From: Enterococcus wangshanyuanii
GTDB lineage: Bacteria > Bacillota > Bacilli > Lactobacillales > Enterococcaceae
DNA length: 64,000 nt
Assembly: GCF_002197645.1 (NCBI RefSeq)
Contig: NZ_CP021874.1
Location: forward strand, 3,410,001 to 3,474,000
Reading direction: 5' to 3'
A program made the translations under genes and the position numbers. Below the pieces are notes generated by a model, which saw only the letters and a list, made by a program, of their open reading frames with translations, had not been told where the DNA came from and did no database searches. Below, one piece after another: positions 53,548 through 62,078 of the stretch. Positions within the stretch are counted from its first letter, which is position 1. Each line of letters starts with the position of its first letter.

Positions 53548-54522
53548 ATGGTAAAAGTATCGATTATCATGCCTGTTTACAATGTAGATAAATATTTATT
53601 TAAATCCCTGTCTTCAGTACTTACTCAAACATTCTCCGATTTTGAATTGATAATTATAAATGATGGCTCTACAGATATGAGTCTATCTATACTACTAGAA
53701 GCTGCACATAAAGACTCAAGGATAAAAGTCGTTGATCAAATTAATCAGGGAGTTAGTGCTGCTAGGAATACTGGACTTTCTCTTGCTAAGGGGCAATATG
53801 TTTATTTTTTTGATGCAGATGATTATATGGAAAGGGAACTTCTTGAAAAAGTTGTTGCAATTGCAGATGAATATGAAAGCAATTTAGTTATCTTCGGTTA
53901 TAAAATGATCAAAAATGATCAGCTATTTAAAGTATGCTCTGTCAAAGAAAGAGCTTTTGAGATAGAAAATCAACACTTTATTGCGCATTTTACTAAGTAT
54001 ACTGAGATTATCGACATGAATTCATTGTGGAATAAATTATATAAAAGAGATTTTATATTAAAATATAATCTTTCTTTCTCGGATAGAAAGATTGGTGAAG
54101 ATGCATTTTTTAATTACGAATTGTATGCTGTTTTAGATAAAGTAGTTTTTTATGAAGAACCATTATACAACTATGTTATTCATAGATCTGGATCAGCAAT
54201 GTCAAAATTTCAAGGTGAACAAAAAATTAAAGATAAAATAGATGTGATGAAAATGAGACAAACATTTTTGAGAGAACGACAACTAAGGTTATTGAATGAA
54301 CAAACCTATTATACGAATATTATTTTTGCAGAAGCGTTGATTTTAGTTAAAGAAAATAGTGATAAAAGCAAATATAAAATGCTTGCTGATTTTTTTTCAT
54401 TACCTTATATTTCGGAATTATTAAGTACTATAAGGTTTAGTCAACTTGATTCAATAAAGGATAAAGCTAAATTGTTATTTTGTAAACAAAGGATTATATG
54501 GAAATTGATTAATCTATTTTAG
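53548..54522 (+). CDS. Family 2 glycosyltransferase
   Basis: A 324-residue GT-A enzyme: VSIIMPVYNVDKYLFKSLSSVL, LIIINDGSTDMSLSIL, VSAARNTGLSLAKGQYVYFFDADDY with the DXD motif. The C-terminal domain (TEIIDMNSLWNKLYKRDFI) is typical of GT2 enzymes in streptococcal capsule loci. Transfers one sugar of the repeat unit; donor not predictable. Confidence 0.9.
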   Translation: MVKVSIIMPVYNVDKYLFKSLSSVLTQTFSDFELIIINDGSTDMSLSILLEAAHKDSRIKVVDQINQGVSAARNTGLSLAKGQYVYFFDADDYMERELLEKVVAIADEYESNLVIFGYKMIKNDQLFKVCSVKERAFEIENQHFIAHFTKYTEIIDMNSLWNKLYKRDFILKYNLSFSDRKIGEDAFFNYELYAVLDKVVFYEEPLYNYVIHRSGSAMSKFQGEQKIKDKIDVMKMRQTFLRERQLRLLNEQTYYTNIIFAEALILVKENSDKSKYKMLADFFSLPYISELLSTIRFSQLDSIKDKAKLLFCKQRIIWKLINLF

Positions 54523-54531
54523 GAGAAAATA

Positions 54532-55662
54532 ATGGAAAAATACATGGTATCAGGTTACTGGAAAAATAATTTAGGTGATGATTTATTTTTAAAAATTTTG
54601 TGTGAAAAATTTCCTGACAGTATATTTTATACATTTATTGATAAAGAGTATATGCCTGTTTTTTCTGGTGTAAAAAATTTGAGACTCATTTCAAATAGCA
54701 ATTTTATGATTAAGGTTGCCAATAAAATTTTGACGAATTTAGGGTTACCCTTAATTTCAGACTTTTATACAGCATTTTTATTTAAGCAATATATAGAAAT
54801 TGGCGGATCGATTTTTATGCAAGATGTAAATTGGCAAAAAAAAATTCGCCGTAGAACATTTATTAATGATCATATGCAAGACTATTATGTTATTGGAAGT
54901 AACTTTGGTCCTTATAGTTCTACTTTCTTTTTGGATTCTTATAGGAACTTATTCAATTCAATTAAAACTATCTCTTTCCGAGATCAGTATTCTAAACAAT
55001 TGTTTCCAGAGATTAAAGAAATCAATGTTTCGCCGGATGCTATTTTATCTTTAAGAACAAATTCTTCAATTGAAATGATAAATGAAGATGAAGAATACAT
55101 CCTGATATCTGTTATTAATTTATCAACAAACAAAGCAAACCGATCAGAAAGGTTAAAATTGAAGGTAAATGAATATGAAAAAAAGATGTCTGAAATAATT
55201 CAAAGATATATAGAAATGAAAAAGCATGTGGTACTAATGTCTTTTTGCAATTTTGAAGAAGATGATCTTGCTATTGAAAGAATCAAAAAGCAGTTACCTC
55301 AAAGTGTAGCTGAACGCGTTACTGTGTTCCACCACCGCAAAATAGATGAATCTTTGGAAGTAATTGGACGTGCAAAAAAGATTGTAGCAACACGTTTTCA
55401 CGGAATGGTATTAGGATGGCTCTATAGAATACCAACATTTGTAGTTTCATACTCTAAAAAAACAGAAATAGTGATTTCAGAGTTAAATAAGGAGCAAGAA
55501 TACTGTGATATAGATAGTTTTTCTTCTCTGACTTTTGAAGAAATCGAGCAACGCTTCACAACTATTTCAAAAGAGAGGTTGTCTAAACTCTCAGAATCTT
55601 CATCAGACCAGTTTAAGTTTGTAAGTGAGCATGAAGGTATGGTAACAAAAAATGGAGAATAA
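54532..55662 (+). CDS. Polysaccharide pyruvyl transferase family protein
   Basis: A 376-residue protein with YMVSGYWKNNLGDDLFLKIL at the start, GGSIFMQDVNW, and C-terminal RAKKIVATRFHGMVLGWLYRIPTFVVSYS containing the RFHG motif of PF04230. The family adds pyruvate ketals to polysaccharides, although some members have other ligase roles. Its presence predicts an acidic, pyruvylated polymer. The stop overlaps the flippase start. Confidence 0.85.
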   Translation: MEKYMVSGYWKNNLGDDLFLKILCEKFPDSIFYTFIDKEYMPVFSGVKNLRLISNSNFMIKVANKILTNLGLPLISDFYTAFLFKQYIEIGGSIFMQDVNWQKKIRRRTFINDHMQDYYVIGSNFGPYSSTFFLDSYRNLFNSIKTISFRDQYSKQLFPEIKEINVSPDAILSLRTNSSIEMINEDEEYILISVINLSTNKANRSERLKLKVNEYEKKMSEIIQRYIEMKKHVVLMSFCNFEEDDLAIERIKKQLPQSVAERVTVFHHRKIDESLEVIGRAKKIVATRFHGMVLGWLYRIPTFVVSYSKKTEIVISELNKEQEYCDIDSFSSLTFEEIEQRFTTISKERLSKLSESSSDQFKFVSEHEGMVTKNGE

Positions 55663-57073
55663 TAAGTATAAAAAGTTACTTGGTAACTCTGCAATTTTTG
55701 CGATTGGCAATTTTGGAAGCAAAATAATAAATATTATATTTGTTCCTGTTTATACATATGCACTGACGACACAGGAATATGGTCAAATCGATTTGCTTAC
55801 AACCACTGTTAGTCTATTTTTACCAGTCCTCACGTTGAGTCTATCTGAGGCTGTATTGAGATTTGTTATGGATAAAAATGATAATGAACAAGCAATCCTA
55901 AGCAGTTCAGTAATAGTGATTTCAATCATTGCGTTTTGTCTTTTGGTCATAGGTGGAATATTCAATACAAAAAAATTATGGCTCTATTTCATCTTTCTGT
56001 TGATATTACAATCCTACCAAGTTCTTTTTTCACAATTTGTTCGAGGAATTGGTAAAGTAAAGCTGTATGCATTCAATGGAATACTTATGACGCTTATAAC
56101 AGTATTATCTAATATAGTATTACTCATCTATTTTAAATTAGGGATAGATGGTTATATATTATCTTTAATATTTGCCAATATTGCTTCTCTTATCTATCTG
56201 ATTGTAGCTGGGAAGTTGAAGCGTTACCTTAGTTTTAAACTCTTTGACAGTAAACTTGTCAAAACAATGTTGAATTATTCGGCGCCTCTGATTCCTAATA
56301 TGATTATGTGGTGGCTTATAAATAGTTCAACAAGGTATTTCATTTTATTTTATATTGGTACTTCTGCAAATGGTATTTATGCAGTAGCAAGTAAAATCCC
56401 AGCTTTGATTTCAACAGTAACAACTATTTTTTCACAGGCTTGGCAGCTTTCAGCAATAGAAGAATTTGATGCTAAAGATAAGTCAACATTTTATTCGAAT
56501 ACATTTACATTTTATTATCAGGTACTATTTATTTGCGTTGCTTTGCTATTTAGTGTATTGAAACCTACATTAAGATTTTTAATACAACAATCTTATTTTA
56601 TTAGCTGGCAAGTCGCTCCAATTTTAGTTTTAGCTGTTCTATATTCTAGTTTTTCTAGTTTTTTAGGAACAAACTATATTGCTGCAAAAAAGACTAAAGG
56701 CGTGTTTACTTCTTCTATAATAGGCGCAGGAATATCTCTAATTTTAAATTTTTTATTAATTCCTGTCATTGGATTGATAGGAGCAGGTGTTGCTTCAACC
56801 ATTAGCTTTTTTGTAATGTGGCTAATACGTCTCTACGATACAAAAAAGTATATTGAAACGAAAATAGACTGGTTTAACTTTGTTGGAAATAACTTAGTTT
56901 TAATTTTGCAGATAATATTGATGTTTATTTTTGATTCATGGATATTACTCATTTTAGAATGGATGCTTGTTTGTAGTGTATTAATGTTGAATAGAATGAA
57001 CGTTAAAAGATTAGTTCTTGAAATTAACAATTATTTAAAATTATTCTTTAAGAAAATTAGTATTGATAAGTAA
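55652..57073 (+). CDS. Oligosaccharide flippase (Wzx, PST family)
   Basis: A 473-residue protein with 12 to 14 membrane helices across its length (NSAIFAIGNFGSKIINIIFVPVYTY at the start, SAPLIPNMIMWWLINSSTRYF in the middle). The pattern matches Polysacc_synt flippases that move undecaprenyl-linked repeats across the membrane. The ATG at 55652 lies inside the pyruvyl transferase end, indicating coupling. Together with the EpsG-like polymerase it defines a Wzx/Wzy pathway. Confidence 0.9.
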   Translation: MENNKYKKLLGNSAIFAIGNFGSKIINIIFVPVYTYALTTQEYGQIDLLTTTVSLFLPVLTLSLSEAVLRFVMDKNDNEQAILSSSVIVISIIAFCLLVIGGIFNTKKLWLYFIFLLILQSYQVLFSQFVRGIGKVKLYAFNGILMTLITVLSNIVLLIYFKLGIDGYILSLIFANIASLIYLIVAGKLKRYLSFKLFDSKLVKTMLNYSAPLIPNMIMWWLINSSTRYFILFYIGTSANGIYAVASKIPALISTVTTIFSQAWQLSAIEEFDAKDKSTFYSNTFTFYYQVLFICVALLFSVLKPTLRFLIQQSYFISWQVAPILVLAVLYSSFSSFLGTNYIAAKKTKGVFTSSIIGAGISLILNFLLIPVIGLIGAGVASTISFFVMWLIRLYDTKKYIETKIDWFNFVGNNLVLILQIILMFIFDSWILLILEWMLVCSVLMLNRMNVKRLVLEINNYLKLFFKKISIDK

Positions 57074-57120
57074 CATTGTGAAATATCATGAAACAAAAGT
57101 AAGTATTTTGAGGTGAGAGA

Positions 57121-57615
57121 ATGAGATCTTTTGAAAGGTTCTTGACTAACAAAGTTGCTGGTACATCTATTATGCCTAAAAAAGTTAGACGAATATTTCT
57201 AAGAATATGTGGTATGAAAATAGAATCCTCAAGTAGAATCATGTCTGATATTTTTTTTGATACAAATAATGTAAGTATTGGTAAAAATAGCTTTGTTAAT
57301 CGCTTTTGTCAATTTCATGATGGAGGTTATAACGCCGAAATTGTTATTGGAAATGAAGTGATGATTGCAATGAATGTAAATTTGTGTGCAATTTCTCATG
57401 ATATTGGTAGTGCTCATAGAAGAGCTGGGAAATCATATGTAAAAAAAATTGAAATAGAAGATGGGTGTTGGATAGGGGCAAATGTTGTAATACTTCCTGG
57501 TGTGACTATTTCTAAAGGTTGTGTTATAGCTGCAGGTTCTGTTGTAAACAAAAATACTGAGGAAAATGGCTTATATGTAGGAGTACCTGCAAGAAGAATA
57601 AAAACATTTGACTAA
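57121..57615 (+). CDS. Hexapeptide acetyltransferase (LbH, maltose/CapG-type)
   Basis: A 164-residue left-handed beta-helix protein: RFCQFHDGGYNAEIVIGNEVMIAMNVNL, CAISHDIGS with the probable catalytic His, and IEDGCWIGANVVILPGVTISKGCVIAAGSVV. AGGTGAGAGA ribosome-binding region. Predicted to O-acetylate a sugar of the repeat unit. Transferases of this fold act in the cytoplasm on acetyl-CoA. Confidence 0.88.
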   Translation: MRSFERFLTNKVAGTSIMPKKVRRIFLRICGMKIESSSRIMSDIFFDTNNVSIGKNSFVNRFCQFHDGGYNAEIVIGNEVMIAMNVNLCAISHDIGSAHRRAGKSYVKKIEIEDGCWIGANVVILPGVTISKGCVIAAGSVVNKNTEENGLYVGVPARRIKTFD

Positions 57616-57626
57616 AAGGAGCTATT

Positions 57627-58025
57627 ATGAGAAGAGTTATCACTTATGGAACGTTTGATTTATTGCATTATGGGCATATCAATCTTTTAAAACGTGCGAA
57701 AGAATATGGAGACTATTTAATTGTAGCCTTATCCACTGATGAATTCAATTGGTGTGAAAAGAAGAAAAAATGCTATTTTTCATACGAGAAGAGAAAGCAG
57801 TTGCTTGAAGCGATAAGATATGTTGATTTAGTTATCCCGGAAGATTCTTGGGATCAAAAGGTATTAGATATTGCAAAATATCACATCGATACTTTTGTTA
57901 TGGGAGATGATTGGAAGGGTTCATTTGATTTCATTTCCGAGCAAACGGATGCTAAAGTAGTCTATGTAACTAGGACTCCTGAAATTTCAACGACTCAGAT
58001 AAAGAAAGATTTAGGCGTAGATTAA
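57627..58025 (+). CDS. tagD: Glycerol-3-phosphate cytidylyltransferase (TagD/GCT)
   Basis: A 132-residue nucleotidyltransferase with RRVITYGTFDLLHYGHINLLKRAKE containing HxGH, and the second signature RTPEISTTQIKK. Length and sequence match TagD, which makes CDP-glycerol from CTP and glycerol-3-phosphate. CDP-glycerol is normally used by TagB/TagF polymerases, none of which is here; the LicD-like enzyme at 50635 is the only candidate user in the locus. AAAAGGAGC ribosome-binding site. Confidence 0.94.
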   Translation: MRRVITYGTFDLLHYGHINLLKRAKEYGDYLIVALSTDEFNWCEKKKKCYFSYEKRKQLLEAIRYVDLVIPEDSWDQKVLDIAKYHIDTFVMGDDWKGSFDFISEQTDAKVVYVTRTPEISTTQIKKDLGVD

Positions 58026-58192
58026 GATTGTTAAAGATACATCCCCTTTTTAAAAATAAGTTGTTTGAGCACTCCTTATCTTACATTTACATTAAGTTAT
58101 CATGCCAAATCTTCAAAAATGTTGCGACATGATTGAAATTGTGAGAAAATAGATTTCATGAATTATTCTTGCAAAAAATGAGGAAGTGTCTT

Positions 58193-59311
58193 ATGAACCT
58201 ATGGAAAAAAGTAATACTAACTGCTTTAGGATTAGTACTTGTTTCAGTTGCCGGTATTTGTGCTTATGGAATTAAAATGTATTCCGATGCTAGCGGTACA
58301 GTTGAAGGTGTGTATGAGTCGATCGATCGAACCTCAAAACGCAGAGAAACTGCCGTGAATATTGATGCACAGGAACCTTTCTCCGTTTTATTGATGGGAA
58401 TCGATACGGGAGATCTAGGGCGGACAGAACAAGGTCGTTCTGATACAACAATGGTAGTTACTATTAATCCGAAAGAAAAAAAATCAACAATGATCAGCTT
58501 AGACAGAGATATTTTAACTGAGATTGTTGGCTATGGTACAGAAGATAAACTGAACCATGCTTATGCATTTGGCGGTGCGAAGATGGCGATTGATACAGTA
58601 GAAAATTTACTGGATATTCCAATCGATAACTATGTATCGATCAATATGAAAGGCTTAAAAGATCTGATCGATGCTGTAGGTGGTATCGAAGTGGATAATC
58701 CATTTGAGTTTACATTAGATGGTATTACGGTTCCGAAAGGTCATATTAAGCTTGATAGCGAAACTGGTTTAGCTTATGCTCGAATGCGTGAAGAGGATCC
58801 TGAAGGGGATATCGGACGTCAGCGACGTCAGCGTGAGGTAGTTGAAAAAATCGTGAACAAGATAATCAGTTTAGATGGTTTGACGAAATATAAACAAATT
58901 TTGAATGCCGTACAAGATAACGTAAAAACAGATTTAACATGGGATAATATGGTAGATATTCAGAAGAAATATATGCCTGCCTTTAGCAATATTGATTCTC
59001 TTCAATTAGAAGGGGAAGGACAAGAAATTGGTGGTATTTACTATCAGATTCTAGATCCGGAAAAACTGTATAAAACACAAACAGATTTACGTGCACAGTT
59101 AGGTCAACCAGAAAATAAAGAGATGCAGGCCAAAGATACTGCAAACTACAATAATTATATAGGTGGTGCAGGGGATTATGGGTCAGGTACAGCTGATGCA
59201 GCTGCTACTTATGGTTATGGTCAAGATGTTGCAGCCAATGATATGACTGGCGGCGGAACTTATACTGATCCAAATGCTGAAGGAACTGAGCAATATACTG
59301 GAAATTACTAA
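58193..59311 (+). CDS. LytR-CpsA-Psr (LCP) family ligase
   Basis: The ATG at 58193 follows GAGGAAGTGTC and gives 372 residues: a short cytoplasmic start, one membrane helix (about 5-27), an LCP domain (VLLMGIDTGDLGRTEQGRSDTTMVV, SLDRDI with Asp/Arg for pyrophosphate binding, YARMREEDPEGDIGRQRRQREV). The last 55 residues are Gly, Tyr, Thr and Ala rich (AATYGYGQDVAANDMTGGG). LCP enzymes attach undecaprenyl-linked polymers to peptidoglycan; here it presumably anchors the EPS of this locus. The tail is likely extracellular and disordered. Confidence 0.92.
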   Translation: MNLWKKVILTALGLVLVSVAGICAYGIKMYSDASGTVEGVYESIDRTSKRRETAVNIDAQEPFSVLLMGIDTGDLGRTEQGRSDTTMVVTINPKEKKSTMISLDRDILTEIVGYGTEDKLNHAYAFGGAKMAIDTVENLLDIPIDNYVSINMKGLKDLIDAVGGIEVDNPFEFTLDGITVPKGHIKLDSETGLAYARMREEDPEGDIGRQRRQREVVEKIVNKIISLDGLTKYKQILNAVQDNVKTDLTWDNMVDIQKKYMPAFSNIDSLQLEGEGQEIGGIYYQILDPEKLYKTQTDLRAQLGQPENKEMQAKDTANYNNYIGGAGDYGSGTADAAATYGYGQDVAANDMTGGGTYTDPNAEGTEQYTGNY

Positions 59312-59315
59312 TTAG

Positions 59316-59353
59316 AAAAACTTCTAGCCTAATAAAGGTTGGAAGTTTTTTTT
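59316..59353 (+). terminator. Intrinsic terminator of the LCP gene
   Basis: AAAAACTTCTAGCCT and AGGTTGGAAGTTTTT arms followed by a T run. Confidence 0.88.
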
Positions 59354-59440
59354 ATTTTTGTATATTTTTACTAGAAATCCTTTTTAGAGGGTGTTATAAT
59401 TGGACTATACCAAATAAACAAAGACGAGGGAGCAATTTCG

Positions 59441-60142
59441 ATGGAAATTATTAAAGTAGCAAACGCCGAAGAAGGCGGAAAAAAAGCATTTGAGTTAATT
59501 AAAGCAGGTATGGACAATGGAGCGAAAGTTTTAGGTCTTGCGACAGGCAGCACACCGGAAACATTATATAAAGAAATGACTTCAAGTGACTTAGATTTTT
59601 CAGATATGGTTTCTGTAAATTTAGATGAATATGTTGGTTTGGGTGGAGACGATGATCAAAGTTACCGCTACTTTATGAATGATCAGCTATTTAACAAAAA
59701 GCCATTTAAAGAAACGTATGTACCGAACGGTAAAGCAGCAGATTTAGAAGCAGAATGTGCTCATTACGAAAGTATCATTGACAGCCATCCGATCGATATC
59801 CAAATTTTAGGAATTGGTCAAAACGGACATATTGGTTTCAATGAACCAGGAACACCATTAGATAGTTTAACTCATGTAGTTGAATTGACAGAATCAACAA
59901 TCAATGCGAACAAACGTAATTTTGAAAAAGTTGAAGATGTACCTACACGCGCTGTATCAATGGGAATTGGTTCAATCATGAAAGGCAAAAAAATGATTTT
60001 GATCGCTTATGGCGAAGCAAAAGCTGATGCAATCAAAGGAATGATCAACGGACCTATTTCAGTAGATTTACCAGCGAGTGCGTTACAAAACCATGCAGAT
60101 GTTGTAGTGATCGTAGACGAAGCAGCAGCGAGCAAATTATAA
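59441..60142 (+). CDS. nagB: Glucosamine-6-phosphate deaminase
   Basis: A 233-residue enzyme with [52 protein letters not shown] and [11 protein letters not shown], all NagB hallmarks. It converts GlcN-6-P to fructose-6-P and ammonia, drawing amino sugars into glycolysis. It is the short Gram-positive form lacking the allosteric C-terminal extension. GACGAGGGAGCAATTTCG ribosome-binding region; an extended -10 (TGTTATAAT at 59392) lies upstream. Confidence 0.96.
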   Translation: MEIIKVANAEEGGKKAFELIKAGMDNGAKVLGLATGSTPETLYKEMTSSDLDFSDMVSVNLDEYVGLGGDDDQSYRYFMNDQLFNKKPFKETYVPNGKAADLEAECAHYESIIDSHPIDIQILGIGQNGHIGFNEPGTPLDSLTHVVELTESTINANKRNFEKVEDVPTRAVSMGIGSIMKGKKMILIAYGEAKADAIKGMINGPISVDLPASALQNHADVVVIVDEAAASKL

Positions 60143-60190
60143 TCAATAGAAAATAAGGTTGAGACAAAATTCGATTAGATTCGAGTCATT

Positions 60191-60236
60191 AGAGTGCGAG
60201 ACAAAACTAATATTTAGTTTTGTCTCGTATTTTTTG
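60191..60236. repeat. Dispersed hairpin repeat, copy 3
   Basis: AGAGTGCGAGACAAAACTA and TAGTTTTGTCTCG with an ATAT loop and following T run. Clearly related to copies 1 and 2 but diverged in the loop and right end. Ends nagB transcription. Confidence 0.75.
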
Positions 60237-60309
60237 TTTTTAAGTATGAGAAAACTGACCTAGATTTAGTGCTATAATGGAAGGGAGAACAATAGGAGGA
60301 ATGAGCAAA

Positions 60310-61014
60310 ATGGATGTACATTTAACAATTCAAGAGATTATCGTGCGCTTGAGCTTGGCGATGTTGATCGGTGGTGTGATTGGTTTTGAACGACAGTATA
60401 AAAATCGGCCAGCAGGAATGCGCACACATATTTTAGTTTGTATGGGAGCGACGATCATTGCCTTGATTCAAGTCGAGATTGCAGCCAGTGCGCTAGAAGA
60501 TGCGATGAATCATCCAGAATTAAGTGGTGTGATTCGTTCGGATCAAGCTCGATTGATTGCTCAAGTTGTTAGCGGCATTGGCTTTTTAGGTGCAGGAACG
60601 ATTATTGTAACGAAACAATCGGTAACAGGCTTAACAACAGCTGCTTCACTTTGGGCTGTTGCAGGACTAGGTATTTCGATCGGCATGGGCTATTATGCGA
60701 TTGCGATCACCAGCTTTATTGGAATTTTCATTGCTCTGACCTTAGTTAGAAGAGTGATCCATGTTCCTACAACAAAAAAATTAGAGATTCGATATCTTCA
60801 TAAACAAGAAACGAAGGAGTTTATCAATCGTTATTTTGAGGAGCATAAAATTGAAATCGAAGATGTGAACTTCAGTGTATTATTGGTTGGTGATGACCAA
60901 ATCTATACCAATATTTATACGATCGATCTACCTAAAGGAATGACGTATGCTGAGGTGATCGAAGATTTATCGATTTATAAAAATATAACGAAATTACGTT
61001 TGGTTAGTATTTAA
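60310..61014 (+). CDS. MgtC/SapB family membrane protein
   Basis: The ATG at 60310 has GGAGGA nine bases upstream; ATGs at 60277 and 60301 are poorly placed. The 234-residue product has four to five membrane helices in the first 150 residues with GGVIGFERQYKNRPAGMRTHILVC and GIGFLGAGTII, the MgtC signature. The C-terminal soluble part (about 150-234) is ACT-like. MgtC proteins affect Mg2+ homeostasis and intramacrophage survival in other bacteria. An extended -10 (TGCTATAAT) is visible upstream. Confidence 0.92.
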   Translation: MDVHLTIQEIIVRLSLAMLIGGVIGFERQYKNRPAGMRTHILVCMGATIIALIQVEIAASALEDAMNHPELSGVIRSDQARLIAQVVSGIGFLGAGTIIVTKQSVTGLTTAASLWAVAGLGISIGMGYYAIAITSFIGIFIALTLVRRVIHVPTTKKLEIRYLHKQETKEFINRYFEEHKIEIEDVNFSVLLVGDDQIYTNIYTIDLPKGMTYAEVIEDLSIYKNITKLRLVSI

Positions 61015-61037
61015 CTTATTTTAGCTATAAATATGAA

Positions 61038-61079
61038 TACCCCCCAAAAACTAGAGATGCGATCCAGTTTTTGGGGGTA
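61038..61079. terminator. Bidirectional hairpin
   Basis: TACCCCCCAAAAACT and AGTTTTTGGGGGTA arms around GAGATGCGATCC. It separates converging genes; the flanking T runs are modest. Confidence 0.8.
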
Positions 61080-61107
61080 AAAATTATTTTTAGGTGATTT
61101 ATAGACA

Positions 61108-61917
61108 TCAAAAAGAAAGAAGAAACCAGCTCAAAAGAACAGTGAGACATCCACTGATAACATTCACCCAATCGTTGTTTAGCCAGGAAATTCCACTGAT
61201 TTTAGTTGTTGGTTGCTGCTGATGTTCACTACGCTCGGTCACTTGACCGCAAATAGAGCATCTGTATTTTACTTGAAACGCCGCGCCTAAAAAACTGTCG
61301 ATCAATGAATGAACAAAGCCGCAAATGATGGGAACAAATACAAAATTCGCGGTAAAAGCAATATCAGAATCATAAAGCAACCAGAACGTAATAGAAATTA
61401 GAAGACTCCCAAGAATAGATGCAAAAGTACCTAGGAACGAAATACCTCCAGATAAGCCGGAAGGAATCGGTTTAAATGTGAGAATGGAAAAAGGAGGGGA
61501 CTTACTTAAAATGCCAATCTCAGACGCCCAGGTATCTGCTGCTGCACCTGATATGGCGCTAACATAACCAATCAAAAATAAACGATTATTCGTGTAATAA
61601 AAAAGAATCAATGAAACAACAGCAGGAAGGCCGTTTGCCAGTATTTGCCAACCATCTCTTTGCGCGTTTTTTTCACTTATAATATCTTTGTCAGCAAGTG
61701 AAGCTGCCTTTTTTATAAAATTGATACATCCAGAGCTGCCAAAAAGTAGGATCAAAAGGATCCAAGTTGGCCAACTGCCAAAACCACAAACCAAGGTTCC
61801 GATCAAAATCAGGGAAAAAACACCGGATTGTGTGAGTAATTGATAGACATAGGAAAAAAAAGCAATGAGACTGCTGCCGAAAAAGCCAAGTAGTAATTTA
61901 TAAGTCAAAATAGTCAT
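61108..61917 (-). CDS. DUF92 family membrane protein
   Basis: The ATG at 61917 follows AGGAGGAAGTAT and gives 269 residues with six to eight membrane helices. AAADTWASEIGILSKSPPFSILTFKPIPSGLSGGISFLGT is the conserved DUF92 core, related to phytol/dolichol-type kinase proteins. A Cys pair (RCSICGQV) sits in a loop near residue 222. The biochemical role in bacteria is unknown. Single transcript. Confidence 0.87.
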   Translation of the reverse strand: MTILTYKLLLGFFGSSLIAFFSYVYQLLTQSGVFSLILIGTLVCGFGSWPTWILLILLFGSSGCINFIKKAASLADKDIISEKNAQRDGWQILANGLPAVVSLILFYYTNNRLFLIGYVSAISGAAADTWASEIGILSKSPPFSILTFKPIPSGLSGGISFLGTFASILGSLLISITFWLLYDSDIAFTANFVFVPIICGFVHSLIDSFLGAAFQVKYRCSICGQVTERSEHQQQPTTKISGISWLNNDWVNVISGCLTVLLSWFLLSF

Positions 61918-62078
61918 ATACTTCCTCCTAAAACAAAACAAGTATATCATGAAATCAGAAGGATGATTAAATGAATAGACAAAAATATTTTATTAGGAAA
62001 CGATAGCTATAAAAAAATTATTTTTTATGCTTAAAAAGAATGATAAAATAGAAATAGCTAAATTATTGGAGGTTGTGT

